This document shows positions 50,134 to 59,930 of a DNA stretch of 64,000 bases, in pieces. Within the stretch, counting starts at the first letter, position 1. The number at the start of each line of letters is the position of its first letter. Under the pieces are notes generated by a model. The model saw only the letters and a list, made by a program, of their open reading frames with translations, was not told the origin of the DNA and did no database searches. The DNA is taken from assembly GCF_003265995.1 (NCBI RefSeq), contig NZ_MVJN01000008.1, positions 160,896-224,895 of the forward strand. The letters are read 5' to 3'. Position numbers and translations under genes: made by a program. Origin of the DNA: Legionella quinlivanii (GTDB taxonomy: Bacteria; Pseudomonadota; Gammaproteobacteria; Legionellales; Legionellaceae).

Positions 50134-51042
50134 TTAGTAAATTTTTATCTGCATCGGCGTATTACTGCCAATCCATGCGCGCTTCATAATTTCTGTATTA
50201 AAGGCACAATGGATTTCGCCTTTTGTATTTACTGCAATAACACCCATTTCTCTTCGAGCAATATTTCGCTGATGAATCACATAGTCACAAGCCTGTTCCA
50301 GCGACCACTGATTTAGCTCTATTAACATGGCAATGGTATGCGCAACCACCTGGGTAATCAAGGCTTCGCCTTCACCCGTACCGGAAACGGCACAGGATTT
50401 ATTATCAGCAAAGCAACCAGCGCCGATCATACAACTATCGCCGACTCGCCCCGGTAAACAATTACCTGTTCCACCTGTAGAGGTCGCTGCGGCCAGATTT
50501 CCCTGGGCATCCAAAGCCACCGCCCCGACAGTGCCTTTAATTTTCTTGGCAAGAATATCTTTCGTACTCTCCCGTTTACAGGCTTCCAGATACTGCTGAT
50601 ATTGATATTCAGTAACAAAATAATCTTTCGGTTTTAGCTCAAGATTATTCAATTCAGCAACAGCCAGCGCGCCATATCCGGAAAGAAACACATGATGTGT
50701 CTGAGTCATGATTTTTCTGGCCAGCGAAACCGGATTTTTAACCTGCTCAACCATAGAGACGGCGCCAGCATCCAGGATATGCCCATCCATAATAGAGGCG
50801 TCCATTTCCACGGCCCCCTGATTATTAAGCACCGAGCCTCTGCCTGCATTGAAGAGCGCATCATCCTCTAATTGCCGGACGGACGCTTCGACGGCATCCA
50901 GAGCAGAGCCGCCTTTTTGCAGCACCTCGTAGCCCTTGTGTAAAGCGACTTTGAGACTCTCCTCATATTCAGGTAAATGATCTCTTAATAAAGTCGTTTC
51001 TTCACTGGCTCCTCCGTGGATGGCCATTGCAATCCTATTCAT
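50134..51042 (-). CDS. iaaA: Isoaspartyl peptidase / L-asparaginase
   Basis: The 302-residue Ntn hydrolase matures by self-cleavage before T171 in GTVGAVALD. The N-terminal part has AIHGGA (7-12) and FNAGRGSVL (64-72). The later GGTGNCLPGRVGD and GCGE-type (SGTGEGEA) motifs are in place. It splits beta-aspartyl dipeptides, which fits the step after cyanophycinase: beta-Asp-Arg to aspartate and arginine. It overlaps the cyanophycinase gene by 8 bp. Confidence 0.9.
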   Translation of the reverse strand: MNRIAMAIHGGASEETTLLRDHLPEYEESLKVALHKGYEVLQKGGSALDAVEASVRQLEDDALFNAGRGSVLNNQGAVEMDASIMDGHILDAGAVSMVEQVKNPVSLARKIMTQTHHVFLSGYGALAVAELNNLELKPKDYFVTEYQYQQYLEACKRESTKDILAKKIKGTVGAVALDAQGNLAAATSTGGTGNCLPGRVGDSCMIGAGCFADNKSCAVSGTGEGEALITQVVAHTIAMLIELNQWSLEQACDYVIHQRNIARREMGVIAVNTKGEIHCAFNTEIMKRAWIGSNTPMQIKIY

Positions 51043-51913
51043 CCTTGTTTCCTCTTTTAGGCGTTACTTTGGTTGGATTGTAAAGCTTACGTGTTTTAAT
51101 CGAAAACCGACAGCCTTTAACCAGCAGATGAACTTTCAGATTTTCAACATAAACCGGCTCATTATCACGAACTCCGGTTATATTGGTCTGGCGTATGTGC
51201 TTGCCGTCAATAATAACCACCATTCCTGAGCCTCGACACTCTGCTTCTGAACCGTTTTTTATAATTAAGGCAGTATCTTCACCCAGACCGACTCCCAGTT
51301 GATCGGGATTAATGATAATCGCATGAGCCAGACGCGCAAAACGCCCGCGCTTGATGAAATGAGTATCAATAATGCAATTCTGGATAAAGCCCAAACCTGA
51401 AGATGTTTTTAAATCCTGCTCAATCAGCGCCTCTGCCAATCCACCTTCTGTAATCATGATGGAAGACATCACCATAGCCCCGGCACTGGTTCCGGCCACA
51501 ATAAAATGCCTGTCATCAATATAACGCTGGCGGATAAAATCAATGAGGCTGGTTCCCCCGATGATAGTTGCTAATCTGAATTGATCACCTCCGGTGAAAA
51601 AGACCGCATCGGCAGCTTCTACCCGGCTCAGGTAATGCTTGTCTCTTGCCTCCATTTTATCTTCAATATGGATAAAGCCGGGGGCCTTATAGCCAATATC
51701 ATGAAAAGCCTTTTGATAACGCTCTTTGACTTCTTCCTGAAAACGGCTTCCGGAAGTAATGATTTCAATTTTTTTATTTTTTGAGGCATTGAATAACTCC
51801 CGGAGAATTTCATAACGCTGTAACTCTCCGGTATCTCTCAAAGGGAATGGAGGTTCTTTATCGCCCACATCTTCCGCGCCGCCAATAATCAGCATTTTAC
51901 CTTTAGCAAGCAT
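51035..51913 (-). CDS. cphB: Cyanophycinase
   Basis: The 292-residue serine peptidase (family S51) has the nucleophile S143 in AGTSAGAMV, GGAEDVGD (11-18), FFTGGDQFRL (105-114) and the later DTHFIKRGRFARL. It cuts cyanophycin into beta-Asp-Arg dipeptides. It lies 10 bp after cphA. Confidence 0.94.
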   Translation of the reverse strand: MLAKGKMLIIGGAEDVGDKEPPFPLRDTGELQRYEILRELFNASKNKKIEIITSGSRFQEEVKERYQKAFHDIGYKAPGFIHIEDKMEARDKHYLSRVEAADAVFFTGGDQFRLATIIGGTSLIDFIRQRYIDDRHFIVAGTSAGAMVMSSIMITEGGLAEALIEQDLKTSSGLGFIQNCIIDTHFIKRGRFARLAHAIIINPDQLGVGLGEDTALIIKNGSEAECRGSGMVVIIDGKHIRQTNITGVRDNEPVYVENLKVHLLVKGCRFSIKTRKLYNPTKVTPKRGNKDE

Positions 51914-51923
51914 GTACAGGCTC

Positions 51924-54563
51924 CTAGTTGGCTACGAGCGTCGTTGCATGAGCACTTGCCTGCAATTTTTTAATATGGGCAATTCCAGTCATCACATCCT
52001 CAGGAAAATAAAAAATGAAGGAGCCTGGAGCCGCCTTATGCAGGACATGCTGCAGAGCATCCATTTCATCTGATATTATTTTAATCTCTTTGGATTCAAA
52101 GTCTTTTGCCTGCTCTATTCCTTCCAGAAGCAAAGTCGTTAACTCCTCATTACTGCGCCCTCTGCCGTCTTTGTCATGACGAATTATAATTTCATCAAAC
52201 ATTCTGGCCGCATAGGTTCCAATTTTACGAATATCCGTCATTTTACGATCGCCGGTTGCAGCGATAATACCAATTTTTCTTGTGGCCGGCTGTTGACTGA
52301 TATACCCCTCCAGATGCTCAAAAGCAGCTGCATTGTGACCATAATCAATGAGGATACGGTAATTTTCAAAAGCAAACAGATTCATTCGCCCAGGAAGGTT
52401 TTCAGCGTTGGGCTGAAATTCATGCAGCCATGCAGCGATATTTTCAAGACTAAAGCCGGAAAGATATCCAGCAAGCACAGCGGGCAAAACATTTTGGATC
52501 ATTCCGGAAGCTTTACCGCCAAAGGTCAGCGGAATTTTGGACAAATGCGTGATCGTTACCTCTTTGTTGCCTTCTTTAAGCACAATTGAGCCGTCCGACA
52601 AATAAATTGCCAAACCACCCTCCTGACAATGTGTTCTGATCCGCTCATTGGCTGCCTGCATACTAAACAGTGCCACCGAAGCCTCCACTGCGTTCTTCAT
52701 TTGATACACCAGATCATCATCAGCATTTAAAATGGCATATCCTGTTTTCATGGTACTGCGCGGCACCACTTCCTTCACGCGGGCGAGCTCTTCCAGTGTA
52801 TGAATTTCATCAAGGCCAAGATGGTCTTCAGACACATTGGTCACAATACTGATGCTGCTCTGATCAAACCCTAAACCCTCACGTAAAATACCGCCTCTTG
52901 CACATTCGAGTACTGCATAGTCGACTAAGGGATCGCGAAGAACCACTCTGGCACTGAAAGGCCCGCTGCAATCGCCTCGATAGACTTCCTGCTCGTTAAT
53001 ATAAATTCCTTCAGTGGAAGTCAAACCCACATGCCGGCCCGCTTTTCTGGCGAACCATGCAACCAGTCTTGCAGTAGTGGTCTTGCCATTCGTTCCGGTT
53101 ATCGCAACTAGCGGAATGCGGGATTCGCTTCCTGCCGGGAATAGCATATCAATCACCGGCCGGGCTACGTTACGTGCCTTTCCGCATTCAGGAGAAAGGT
53201 GCATGCGAAAGCCAGGGCCTGCATTCACTTCAATAATAGCCCCATTACTTCCGTTCAGGGGTACACTAATATTTTCAGCCACCACATCAATACCGCATAT
53301 ATCCAGGTGCATAACCCGCGACACCCGTTCGGCTATAAATATGGTTTGCGGATGAACAATATTGGTCACATCCACCGCAGTGCCCCCTGTGCTTAGATTG
53401 GCGGTATGCTTAAGATACAATACTTTTCCGGCTGGCAAGATAGAGTCCAGACTCAGATTTTTTTCCGCAAGAATAGCCATTGTGCTGGCATCTACTTTGA
53501 TAGTGGTCAGAAACTTTTCATGATGCTCGCCACGATTTGGATCCTGATTCACGGCATCAATGAGCTGTTGTATAGTGGCTGTGCCGGTTCCTACAATCAT
53601 AGCCGGGGTACGTTTGGCCACCGCAATGACTTTGTGATTAATCACCAGAAATCGGTAGTCATGACCGCTGATGAACTGCTCCACAATAATCCGGTCAGAA
53701 ATCTCAGCTGCCAGCTGAAATGCCGCCCGCGCTTTTTCCTGATTGCAGATGTTAGTGGTTATTCCTCGCCCGTGATTGCCGTCAACTGGTTTGATGACAC
53801 AGGGATAGCCCACTTTTTCCAGCGCCTGCCCCAGGGAGCTCAGATCTTCAATAATTATACCGCGCGGAACTGGAATATAGTCGTTCATCAATAATTGCTT
53901 GGTTCGCTCTTTATCCGCCGCATTATCCACACCAATATTGCTGGTCAGACCAGTGACTGTGGCGCAGATTAGTTTTTGCTGGCAGCCATGTCCCAACATA
54001 ATCAGCGACGAATCATTCAAACGCGCATAGGGAATATTTCGTTTGGCCGCTTCATCCACCAGGGATTGGGTAGAAGGTCCGAACCCTTCATGCTGTTTGA
54101 TTTGTTTTAGCTGCTCTAAATGATGGTCGACCAGGGTATAGGGACGCTGATGCGCCAGGGTGCTTATCAGCTCGACTGCCGCTTTGGCAGCATAAAGCCC
54201 TGCAGACTCAATTTCATAGGAGAATACGACATGATAAACGCCTTTTTCGTTGGCTGAGCGCGTTCTGCCAAAGCCGCACTCCATTCCCGCCAGCCACTGG
54301 AGCTCGAGAGCGACATGCTCAATGACATGGCCAAGCCAGGTTCCATCATCAAGCCGCTTAAAGAATCCACCTTCGCTGCTTTCAGAGCAGAAATGATTAT
54401 ACAAAGAAGGGAGTAATTGTTTTAAACTATCATTGAATCCAGGAATTGCGCTACTTGGAAACTCCTCGAACTCCTTTAAATCAAGCTTCATGACAATCAG
54501 TTTCTGTCTGGTATTTGACCAGTAATTAGGCCCACGCAAAACTCTTAGATTTAAAATATCCAT
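51924..54563 (-). CDS. cphA: Cyanophycin synthetase
   Basis: The 879-residue enzyme polymerises aspartate and arginine into cyanophycin. It has the N-terminal domain (about 1-160), the ATP-grasp domain (about 210-470; YPCVIKPVDGNHGRGI, EVNAGPGFRMHLSP) and the Mur-ligase-like domain with GTNGKTTTARL (about 490-500), RIHIDYGHN-type motif (ILIDYGHNAAA) and C-terminal part. Length and order match the family. With cphB and iaaA it forms a full make-and-break module for a nitrogen store. Confidence 0.95.
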   Translation of the reverse strand: MDILNLRVLRGPNYWSNTRQKLIVMKLDLKEFEEFPSSAIPGFNDSLKQLLPSLYNHFCSESSEGGFFKRLDDGTWLGHVIEHVALELQWLAGMECGFGRTRSANEKGVYHVVFSYEIESAGLYAAKAAVELISTLAHQRPYTLVDHHLEQLKQIKQHEGFGPSTQSLVDEAAKRNIPYARLNDSSLIMLGHGCQQKLICATVTGLTSNIGVDNAADKERTKQLLMNDYIPVPRGIIIEDLSSLGQALEKVGYPCVIKPVDGNHGRGITTNICNQEKARAAFQLAAEISDRIIVEQFISGHDYRFLVINHKVIAVAKRTPAMIVGTGTATIQQLIDAVNQDPNRGEHHEKFLTTIKVDASTMAILAEKNLSLDSILPAGKVLYLKHTANLSTGGTAVDVTNIVHPQTIFIAERVSRVMHLDICGIDVVAENISVPLNGSNGAIIEVNAGPGFRMHLSPECGKARNVARPVIDMLFPAGSESRIPLVAITGTNGKTTTARLVAWFARKAGRHVGLTSTEGIYINEQEVYRGDCSGPFSARVVLRDPLVDYAVLECARGGILREGLGFDQSSISIVTNVSEDHLGLDEIHTLEELARVKEVVPRSTMKTGYAILNADDDLVYQMKNAVEASVALFSMQAANERIRTHCQEGGLAIYLSDGSIVLKEGNKEVTITHLSKIPLTFGGKASGMIQNVLPAVLAGYLSGFSLENIAAWLHEFQPNAENLPGRMNLFAFENYRILIDYGHNAAAFEHLEGYISQQPATRKIGIIAATGDRKMTDIRKIGTYAARMFDEIIIRHDKDGRGRSNEELTTLLLEGIEQAKDFESKEIKIISDEMDALQHVLHKAAPGSFIFYFPEDVMTGIAHIKKLQASAHATTLVAN

Positions 54564-54752
54564 TTTTTAGTTATTCCCTGTTAAATGCAATCCACTGTCA
54601 TAAACTAAGGTAAATTTAACTGAAGTTGCGAATGTTCCTTGTAGTCACATCTTCCAGAACGGGTACAGATTACAAATGAAGACTTCCAAGCAGAAATAAC
54701 ACATTATTACATCATAACCTGTTGATCAATAACCCAATGTAGATATAGGCGG

Positions 54753-55088
54753 TTATACGTAATATTTTTCCAGTGACGAGGCAAAACTGCTGTCCGCAAA
54801 ATTGGGCCAGTTATCCTTGTCAAATCCCGGAGCGTTTTTCAGACGCTCTTTCTCAATCTGCAAAACAAAACAGTCATCTTCTTTATTGTAGTTGAACAAA
54901 TGCCAGGGAATGGCAAAAAATTTATTACCAAACCCCATGAAACCGCCAAAGTCTAAAACCAGATAGTTCACTCGTCCTGAAATCTTATCAAGAACCACCT
55001 CATTAATATCGCCCAGATATTCTCCGGCATTATTTTTGACTTTGACTCCGCTGACTTCACTGGCCTTGACTACATGCCGCTTCCCCAT
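54753..55088 (-). CDS. PRC-barrel domain protein
   Basis: The 111-residue protein has one PRC-barrel: KASEVSGVKVKNNAGEYLGDINEVVLDKISGRVNYLVLDFGG (about 7-49) and FAIPWHLFNY. Such small PRC-barrel proteins are cytosolic or membrane-associated and of unclear role. It stands alone; the gap 54564-54752 shows nothing notable. Confidence 0.85.
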   Translation of the reverse strand: MGKRHVVKASEVSGVKVKNNAGEYLGDINEVVLDKISGRVNYLVLDFGGFMGFGNKFFAIPWHLFNYNKEDDCFVLQIEKERLKNAPGFDKDNWPNFADSSFASSLEKYYV

Positions 55089-55169
55089 GTGTTCTCCTGC
55101 AAAAATCAGTCCTTAAATTAATGATAGAACAGATTACCTGCATGCGCTTTACAAATTGTGCCAGCCCGG

Positions 55170-55487
55170 CTAAAAGCTCCTGTTTGCTGATATGGCAATG
55201 ACCCTGCCATTCTGAAAAAGCACTTCATAAAGAAATTCATTAGGAGACTGCTGATAGGTCCAGACTTCATACACATCAGAAGCAATACCATAGGGAATAT
55301 CGAAATTATTCACCAGAAGGGAGGAGTCCTGGTAAATATCCTTTGCTAATGGAGGACCGCACTTGCGCTCTACAATATATTTGCTGTCACCTTCAAATAC
55401 CAATGACTGCTTACAACGCATTGCAAAACCCACATCGGAGAGACACAGGGCAATAAACAAACCAGCTAGCAATCGGTGAATGTTCAT
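55170..55487 (-). CDS. DUF2845 exported protein
   Basis: The 105-residue protein has a signal peptide (about 1-22, VGFA) and two cysteines (MRCKQS, ERKCGPP), followed by VYEVWTYQ and YEVLFQNGRVIAI, the DUF2845 pattern. It is probably periplasmic. The role is unknown. Confidence 0.8.
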   Translation of the reverse strand: MNIHRLLAGLFIALCLSDVGFAMRCKQSLVFEGDSKYIVERKCGPPLAKDIYQDSSLLVNNFDIPYGIASDVYEVWTYQQSPNEFLYEVLFQNGRVIAISANRSF

Positions 55488-55536
55488 GTTGTATTTTTAC
55501 AGAAACTATATGCTAGATATAGCACATGCGATTTCG

Positions 55537-56430
55537 CTATTGCAGTTCCAGATAAATTTTTTGCATGCGCTTTAGATTGCATTTAATGACGTTCATCGCA
55601 TCAAGACTTGGTTTGAGCTGTTCAGGCGCATTCATTTTCATGATATGGAGCAACCATAATAACCAGCTATGGAAGCATAAATACCATAACAGTTCATCCT
55701 CCTGAGGAAGCCTGGCGACAGACTGGTAGCCTTTTAGCGTCATGGAAAAATTAGTTTCACAGAAAATTGCCTCTGGCACAGCGGCACAGTTGATTGCCAG
55801 GCCAATTAACTCAACGAAGGGATGAATAAGGCCGGCGCTTTCCCAGTCAATGACTGCAACGAGCTGATTACCTGACCAAAGCAGATTCCCCATATGCAAA
55901 TCACGATGACTGGCCACCCAATCCTGTTTTTTGTAATCCGGACTGTTCTCGATTAGATGAATTAAATCCATTATCCAGGATTGCAGTTTAAACTCGGACG
56001 GCCAACAGAGTGCGGGCCAATACTGAAAGTCTAAATCGGGTTTCTGGGTGGAATGAATCCTTGCCAACACCTGTCCAGACATAAAGGCCTGCTTAAGATC
56101 AGGTTTCTGGATGGTTTTGCCGTGATGATAGGGATAAAGCAAATGAATAGTATGCTCTTCCCTGAAAATCTGACTGTGGGAAGCGGCCTGATAATTATTG
56201 AAATGCTGAGCCAGATTTGAATTCACCTGGTATTTCAGCGCTTCGCTATTCGATATCGATTGATAATCGGTAGTTCCCAACCAGTTTTCCTGGGCAAACC
56301 GCTTATAAATCCATTCACTCCCATCGATGAAACGAAGATAGAAAAGCTGATGACCCGAATCCTGTTTCAGAACCCGTTCAGTGAGAATTCTATCCCCGAA
56401 ATAACGTCTGACCCATTGATTCACTGCCAT
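55537..56430 (-). CDS. Aminoglycoside/choline-type phosphotransferase
   Basis: The 297-residue protein shows the APH kinase-like core: SHRDLHMGNLLW (about 169-180, with the catalytic aspartate) and VIDWESAG (about 187-194). Substrate is unknown; choline, thiamine or small alcohols are all possible. The first codons ATGGCAGTGA are the end of a MITE-like element (56423-56566), so the start codon may have been supplied by that insertion. No clear ribosome site is seen. Confidence 0.82.
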   Translation of the reverse strand: MAVNQWVRRYFGDRILTERVLKQDSGHQLFYLRFIDGSEWIYKRFAQENWLGTTDYQSISNSEALKYQVNSNLAQHFNNYQAASHSQIFREEHTIHLLYPYHHGKTIQKPDLKQAFMSGQVLARIHSTQKPDLDFQYWPALCWPSEFKLQSWIMDLIHLIENSPDYKKQDWVASHRDLHMGNLLWSGNQLVAVIDWESAGLIHPFVELIGLAINCAAVPEAIFCETNFSMTLKGYQSVARLPQEDELLWYLCFHSWLLWLLHIMKMNAPEQLKPSLDAMNVIKCNLKRMQKIYLELQ

Positions 56431-56566
56431 TAATTTACGCTTAGTTGTATATTAAACAGTCCTCCCCGCGAAGGCGGGGATCCATCTCTGAGCTAGCTAT
56501 AATGCCAATTGAGGAATGGGTTCCCGCCTTCGCGGGAATGACAAATTTCCTTAACTTAATGGCAGT
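56423..56566. mobile_element. MITE-like inverted-repeat element, family A copy 2
   Basis: ACTGCCATTAATTTACGC at left and TTAACTTAATGGCAGT at right match the ends of 24024-24167; the inner CCCCGCGAAGGCGGGG / CCCGCCTTCGCGGG pair is shared. GACCCA-TG occurs on both sides (56410-56418 and 56567-56575), differing at one base, as expected of a target duplication. It lies between the phosphotransferase and PH-domain genes and provides the former's start codon. Confidence 0.85.
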
Positions 56567-56576
56567 GACCCACTGG

Positions 56577-57008
56577 CTATGGCTCATGCATTAATTGTTC
56601 AATATAGCGTCTGCAGGTTAAAGGTTTATCTAAAAAGTTAATTGAATAACGCGTTCCTCCGGTTCCTGTGATCATTAGAGAACCATAGCGAAATAAACTG
56701 CCAATAATGGATTGGCGAATATCGATACTCTCAATTTTACCCAAGGGAATATCAATCGTATTGCGAACCATGATGCCAGCACGCAAGATGACCTGTTTTC
56801 TTCGTATAGTTAAGGAAGAAAAATGGTAATTAACCCAGGTTACCGCAGCCCAGGCCAAAGCAAAAATTAAGAAAAACAAAGCGACAATTTTAATCTGTTC
56901 GATATAAATCCCTAACAGCATGGCCAAACAGGCCATCACAAACGGACCTAAAAAAATTATCCAGTGGAGTCTGGCCACATACACCACATTACTGTCACTA
57001 TCGATCAT
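56577..57008 (-). CDS. Bacterial PH-domain membrane protein
   Basis: The 143-residue protein has two N-terminal membrane helices (IIFLGPFVMACLAMLLGIYI and VALFFLIFALAWAAVTWV, about 18-65) and a bPH2-type domain (LTIRRKQVILRAGIMVRNTIDIPLGKIESIDIRQS, about 73-107). Such proteins sit in the inner membrane with the PH part in the cytosol. The role is unknown. Confidence 0.85.
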   Translation of the reverse strand: MIDSDSNVVYVARLHWIIFLGPFVMACLAMLLGIYIEQIKIVALFFLIFALAWAAVTWVNYHFSSLTIRRKQVILRAGIMVRNTIDIPLGKIESIDIRQSIIGSLFRYGSLMITGTGGTRYSINFLDKPLTCRRYIEQLMHEP

Positions 57009-57106
57009 TTTTGTATCCCGGATAAAGAGTGAAAATATAATAGTGCAGATAGGATTAATTTGCTATGCTCCTGTTCGTCGTCATCCCAAATTGAGATCCT
57101 CAGCCA

Positions 57107-57538
57107 ATGCGGCGTATCAATCATTGCATGAACAAACAATTGCAATCCATCTGTCAAAAGGCAGCAGAAATTGACAAGCTTAATTTACTGGTAAAACAAT
57201 ATTTACCGAGTCATTTAAGCGCACACTGTCGTGTCAGCAGTTTTAACAAGGGAACGTTGACGGTACAAATCAATGATCCCGCCTGGGCAACCGAATTACG
57301 CTATAGCTTGCCTGATCTGCGCGATGCCTTGAGAAAAGAAGGTCTGTATCAGCTGATATCGGTGAAACTGGCACTGGCGAATGAAAACTACACCCAGCCC
57401 TCTCCCAACAGGAAAAAGCGTCATTATCTTTCAGCCACAACCTGTTCATCCCTGCATGCCTTAAGTGACGTGTGCAGCTTCGAGCCGTTAAGAAATGCTC
57501 TAAGAGATTTGGCCAACAATAATAAGAACCCCGAGTGA
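57107..57538 (+). CDS. DciA-like protein (DUF721)
   Basis: The 143-residue protein has the DUF721/DciA domain in its first two thirds: LNLLVKQYLPSHLSAHCRVSSF, LTVQINDPAWATELRYSLPDLRDALRKEG. DciA loads the replicative helicase in bacteria that lack DnaC. A second ATG at 57128 is possible. It is divergent from the PH gene. Confidence 0.82.
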   Translation: MRRINHCMNKQLQSICQKAAEIDKLNLLVKQYLPSHLSAHCRVSSFNKGTLTVQINDPAWATELRYSLPDLRDALRKEGLYQLISVKLALANENYTQPSPNRKKRHYLSATTCSSLHALSDVCSFEPLRNALRDLANNNKNPE

Positions 57539-57668
57539 AGCCTTTCACGAAAAGCGTTATAAAAATGTGAAATCTATTGCATTGAACCTCAATTTGTGCA
57601 AAAATTATACCACTGCAATAGTATTCTAATTGTTCGTGCAGCGAACTTTTTACAATGGTTTTCAAGTA

Positions 57669-59930
57669 ATGTCTAAAATTTTTACAGCCACTGGAGATGG
57701 AGCCTGTCTTTTTAATGCCTTAGCTATTGGCATGGCCATAGAGATCTTAAGCGGCCGTCTTGACCATTATGCGCAGGAAGAAAACTATCAGGCGCTACTT
57801 GACGAGTTCGCCAGACAACATCCTAACTTTTTACCCAAATCCTGGGATACATTAAAGTCATGGCTTAACTATTATAACAGCCCTCGTGACATTGAACTGC
57901 TGTTGGCCCCGGTATTATTCAAGTTCAATAAACAGTTTTTGCCTGATCCACAGGACGTATTACTGAATGAATTGACCAGCTTAATGTGGCATCGAAAAGC
58001 GGATATCCAATCCAAACGGCAATGGTTTGAAATCACCATGCGAGCACCGCAAACGGTCAGCTTCCCTGCATTGGATATGCTAAGCAAAGAGACCAAGGCT
58101 CACATCCTGGAAAGTTTGCGAACGCTCTTTAAAGGGTTTAGGGGAAGAGAGCTTAAAGATTACAAAGCACGGATACAAACTGACCAAAATCTGCTTGAGT
58201 TGGTAACCCAGGAATATAATCACACTGATGAATTTCAACGAGGCTACAGCTGCGGTGATATCAAAGGGCTGAGTCAGGCCCTGCATCTTCAAATTTATGA
58301 AAACGCGACGCCTAACCCCAGAAATACAAAACCAGGTATCTATTTAAAACATAAAGACGCACATTGGGATGTCACCTGCACAGAGAATGACGGTGATCTG
58401 ATTTATATGGATGAAGCAAAGCTTAAATTCAGCTCATTGGAAGCTTACAACAATACACAAGAGGTACCAGCGCCTCCAGCCGATGCCAGCGACCACATAC
58501 CTCAGTTTATTATTCGCAATAAATCAGTTAATAATCCGGGGCTAGGAAATTGCGCATTTTATGCGCTGGCAACCGGGCTCATCCATATCATTCAGGAGGA
58601 AAGCTCGGGCAACAGCAGGGGGTTATTTGACCACTGGCTTGCATTACAAGAGCAGTTCCAGCTGGAGGCGAGTATTGATACGCTTTATCCCAGGATTTGC
58701 GCTTTTAATATCGAAGAGTCGAAACGTACCAGAGCGGATAGAGAATTACTTGATAACCTGCAAAAAGCACTCCGGGAATTACTTTTCAAAAGCCAACTGG
58801 AAGAATTGGAACAGGTTTGCTCGAACCCGGGTGATGACTATACCCTGTTTCGATCTAACTCCCAGTTCAGCGATTTTGCCGCTGTATATCATGAGGATAT
58901 CAATCGAATCAGAAATTATAATGAATTTGCCAATTCAGCAGTCATATTAAGAGAAATCAGAGCATTAAAAGCGAAGCACGATCAATTACTCCGTGAATTA
59001 AGAGAGGGTGATGACACAGTAGAAGAAATTCCATTTGAACGAATCAACCTCGATTTACAGTCGCTATTCCTGCGTTTACTCTATGGAAAGGAAGTATCCC
59101 TCCCCACGAATATCCCTTTTGCTCAGGATTCACCCATTATTCTGGGCATGAAAAAGATTACTCAGAATTATACATGGGGCTCTCATAGCCATCTGGATAG
59201 TCTGGCACGCACTTTACATGTTAACTTGCATTATTTAGTCAATGGCCAGGCAACTCAGCCTTTTAAGGATATTCCCAACCTGCACTGTATTACAATTGAT
59301 AATCAAAATAATCTGCATTGGGTTACTCGTATCCCAATAGCCTGTGATCGATTAAAAAAACTATCGTCTCCTACTCCCGAAGCCCCAAATAGCCCCGCTG
59401 CCGATACCAGCTTCGATGCGCCATTTTTTGATCTCAGTTATCCTGCGAAATCGCCGGAGAGAGAAACAAGGTCTTCATTAATGGAGTTAACAGACCTGAC
59501 TGATCTCACTGAGAATAAGGACCCCCTCCGTGACCTGATCATACAGGCCGAGCGGAGTTTTGCTGAATATCAGTTCCACTACAAGCGAATATGGTTTTCC
59601 TTATTTAACCGTCATGGCGAAACCGGGCAGCGGAATGCAAATAATTTTGTACAGAAGTTGAAAACCAAGGAAACTTATCAGGAGGCTCTGGAGTTTCTTA
59701 TTGATTATCTGGAGAATAAAAAGCCAGAAAATGGCAATACCAACCCCCACTCATTCCGGACCATCCTGTTGAAGCATGTGTTGGGTGAAGAATCTCTCAC
59801 CCCGCTAAAGCTAATTTCCAATGGCTTTCCCTATTTTCTACAGCAATACAAAGCGAGAGTTGTCATTGAAGATTCAGCCACTAGTGAACCAAATAACAGC
59901 TCAGACACCTTAAACGACTGCACTCTATAA
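57669..59930 (+). CDS. Dual OTU-domain deubiquitinase-like protein (LotA-like)
   Basis: From ATG 57669 the product has 753 residues. Two OTU-type cysteine protease sites are visible: GDGACLFNAL with C13 and AHWDVT with H232; then GLGNCAFYAL with C295 and LHWVTR with H550. The Legionella effector LotA (Lem21) also has two OTU sites, the first at Cys13 and the second near Cys300, so the architecture is the same. LotA removes ubiquitin from the Legionella vacuole. About 170 residues at the C-terminus (coil-rich, YQFHYKRIWF) are extra. No signal peptide is seen; Dot/Icm secretion is inferred. Confidence 0.82.
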   Translation: MSKIFTATGDGACLFNALAIGMAIEILSGRLDHYAQEENYQALLDEFARQHPNFLPKSWDTLKSWLNYYNSPRDIELLLAPVLFKFNKQFLPDPQDVLLNELTSLMWHRKADIQSKRQWFEITMRAPQTVSFPALDMLSKETKAHILESLRTLFKGFRGRELKDYKARIQTDQNLLELVTQEYNHTDEFQRGYSCGDIKGLSQALHLQIYENATPNPRNTKPGIYLKHKDAHWDVTCTENDGDLIYMDEAKLKFSSLEAYNNTQEVPAPPADASDHIPQFIIRNKSVNNPGLGNCAFYALATGLIHIIQEESSGNSRGLFDHWLALQEQFQLEASIDTLYPRICAFNIEESKRTRADRELLDNLQKALRELLFKSQLEELEQVCSNPGDDYTLFRSNSQFSDFAAVYHEDINRIRNYNEFANSAVILREIRALKAKHDQLLRELREGDDTVEEIPFERINLDLQSLFLRLLYGKEVSLPTNIPFAQDSPIILGMKKITQNYTWGSHSHLDSLARTLHVNLHYLVNGQATQPFKDIPNLHCITIDNQNNLHWVTRIPIACDRLKKLSSPTPEAPNSPAADTSFDAPFFDLSYPAKSPERETRSSLMELTDLTDLTENKDPLRDLIIQAERSFAEYQFHYKRIWFSLFNRHGETGQRNANNFVQKLKTKETYQEALEFLIDYLENKKPENGNTNPHSFRTILLKHVLGEESLTPLKLISNGFPYFLQQYKARVVIEDSATSEPNNSSDTLNDCTL

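Noticed and set aside
57270..57665. Minus-strand frame over the DciA-like gene
   Set aside because: It is a shadow of the plus-strand gene and has no ribosome site or family likeness.
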